Shown: one piece after another, positions 31,820 through 32,097 of the stretch | How positions within the stretch are numbered: position 1 is the first letter of the stretch | How the letters are laid out: each line of letters begins with the position of its first letter | Assembly (NCBI GenBank): GCA_038124905.1 | Contig: JAYPCW010000007.1 | Coordinates: 1 to 32,097 of the forward strand | Source: ATZT02 sp038124905 | Lineage (GTDB): Bacteria; Actinomycetota; Actinomycetes; S36-B12; UBA5976 | Direction: 5' to 3' | DNA length: 32,097 bases | Notes under the pieces: model-generated | Told to the model about the DNA's origin: nothing | What the model saw: the letters and a program-made list of their open reading frames with translations, nothing else | The model's database searches: none | Program-made: the position numbers and the translations under genes

Positions 31820-32097
31820 GTCCCACCCCTTGTATTTGATCGCCACGATTTACCCCAAGCAAGGTAAAACAGATGAGGCTAAGGATGCATTTGAGGAATT
31901 GATTGAGGCAACCCGCCAAGAAGCCGGATGTGAACTTTATGATCTAGTTCATTCAGCCGGTGAGTCAGTATGGGTGATGATGGAAAAGTGGTCTAGTAAA
32001 TCGGCGTGGGATGCTCATATGCAAACTTCGCATGTAAAAAGAATTAATGAAATTGGCCCTAATTTTCTCGAAAAACCTAGTGAGTTAAAAATATTAA
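31818..32097 (+). CDS. ABM-domain (quinol monooxygenase-like) protein, cut by window end
   Basis: An open frame from ATG 31818 runs 93 codons to the window edge without a stop, so the C-terminus is missing. It resembles antibiotic biosynthesis monooxygenase / YgiN-like proteins of about 95-105 residues: a first strand (YLIATIYPKQGK), a helix with EELIEATRQEAGCELYDLV, and a strand WVMMEKWSSKSAWDAHMQTSHV. Members are small ferredoxin-like dimers acting on quinols, or of unknown activity. It is divergent from the sugar transporter. A function tied to the sugar-acid island is possible but unsupported. Confidence 0.72.
   Translation, partial: MSHPLYLIATIYPKQGKTDEAKDAFEELIEATRQEAGCELYDLVHSAGESVWVMMEKWSSKSAWDAHMQTSHVKRINEIGPNFLEKPSELKIL

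Noticed and set aside
1..32097. CRISPR array, tRNA or rRNA genes, prophage, insertion sequence
   Set aside because: No repeated spacer pattern, cloverleaf, integrase or transposase was seen; genes are packed from end to end.

Overview
The window looks like chromosomal DNA from an AT-rich, streamlined actinobacterium. The best guess is the freshwater acI / Nanopelagicales group (Planktophila-like), inferred from gene content and base composition rather than from any marker gene. Actinobacterial signatures include a class II DAHP synthase, a PimB'-type mannosyltransferase, a diheme QcrC with a three-helix Rieske QcrA, an Rpf-like secreted protein, an actinobacterial-type LexA operator region beside a LysM gene, and split CrtYc/CrtYd lycopene cyclase. 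Genes are tightly packed: many overlap by 1-4 bases and no gap exceeds about 120 bases. I see no rRNA, tRNA, CRISPR array, insertion sequence or prophage.

Region 1 (1-9698, + strand) opens with a YbaK-type deacylase. A carotenoid run follows: a CruF/DUF422-like protein, a degenerate GT2 glycosyltransferase, CrtE, CrtI and CrtB. It continues without a break into CysD, a CysN-CysC fusion and a PAPS-type sulfotransferase. CrtYd and CrtYc lie convergently just downstream (9699-10432, - strand). Together they suggest a hydroxylated, possibly glycosylated and sulfated, monocyclic carotenoid with its own supply of the sulfate donor PAPS. This is the most interesting idea in the window, and it is an inference.

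Region 2 (9699-17942, - strand) is mostly a housekeeping run. In transcription order it carries a degenerate receiver protein, trpD, pimB', plsC, a phosphofructokinase with pyrophosphate-type active-site residues, aroG (class II), a LytR_C membrane protein, an ogt-type methyltransferase, an Rpf-like protein, crtYc and crtYd. Region 3 (18013-22149, + strand) is ctaE-qcrC-qcrA-qcrB, the cytochrome bcc branch of respiration. The aroG-plsC-pimB'-trpD-ctaE-qcrCAB order matches, as I recall it, a conserved block in Mycobacterium.

Region 4 (22146-25053) holds a LysM protein and lexA, divergent across a cluster of LexA boxes and a RecA-independent damage-type promoter motif, then a PYROXD2/CrtI-like oxidoreductase and a tiny two-helix membrane protein. 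Region 5 (25050-31718) is a sugar-acid catabolic island: an IlvD/Edd pentonate dehydratase, an FAH-family enzyme, an alpha-ketoglutaric-semialdehyde dehydrogenase, and a ribose-type ABC permease and ATPase. It fits a Weimberg-type route from a pentonic acid to 2-oxoglutarate. The window ends inside a small ABM-domain (quinol-monooxygenase-like) gene preceded by two inverted repeats.
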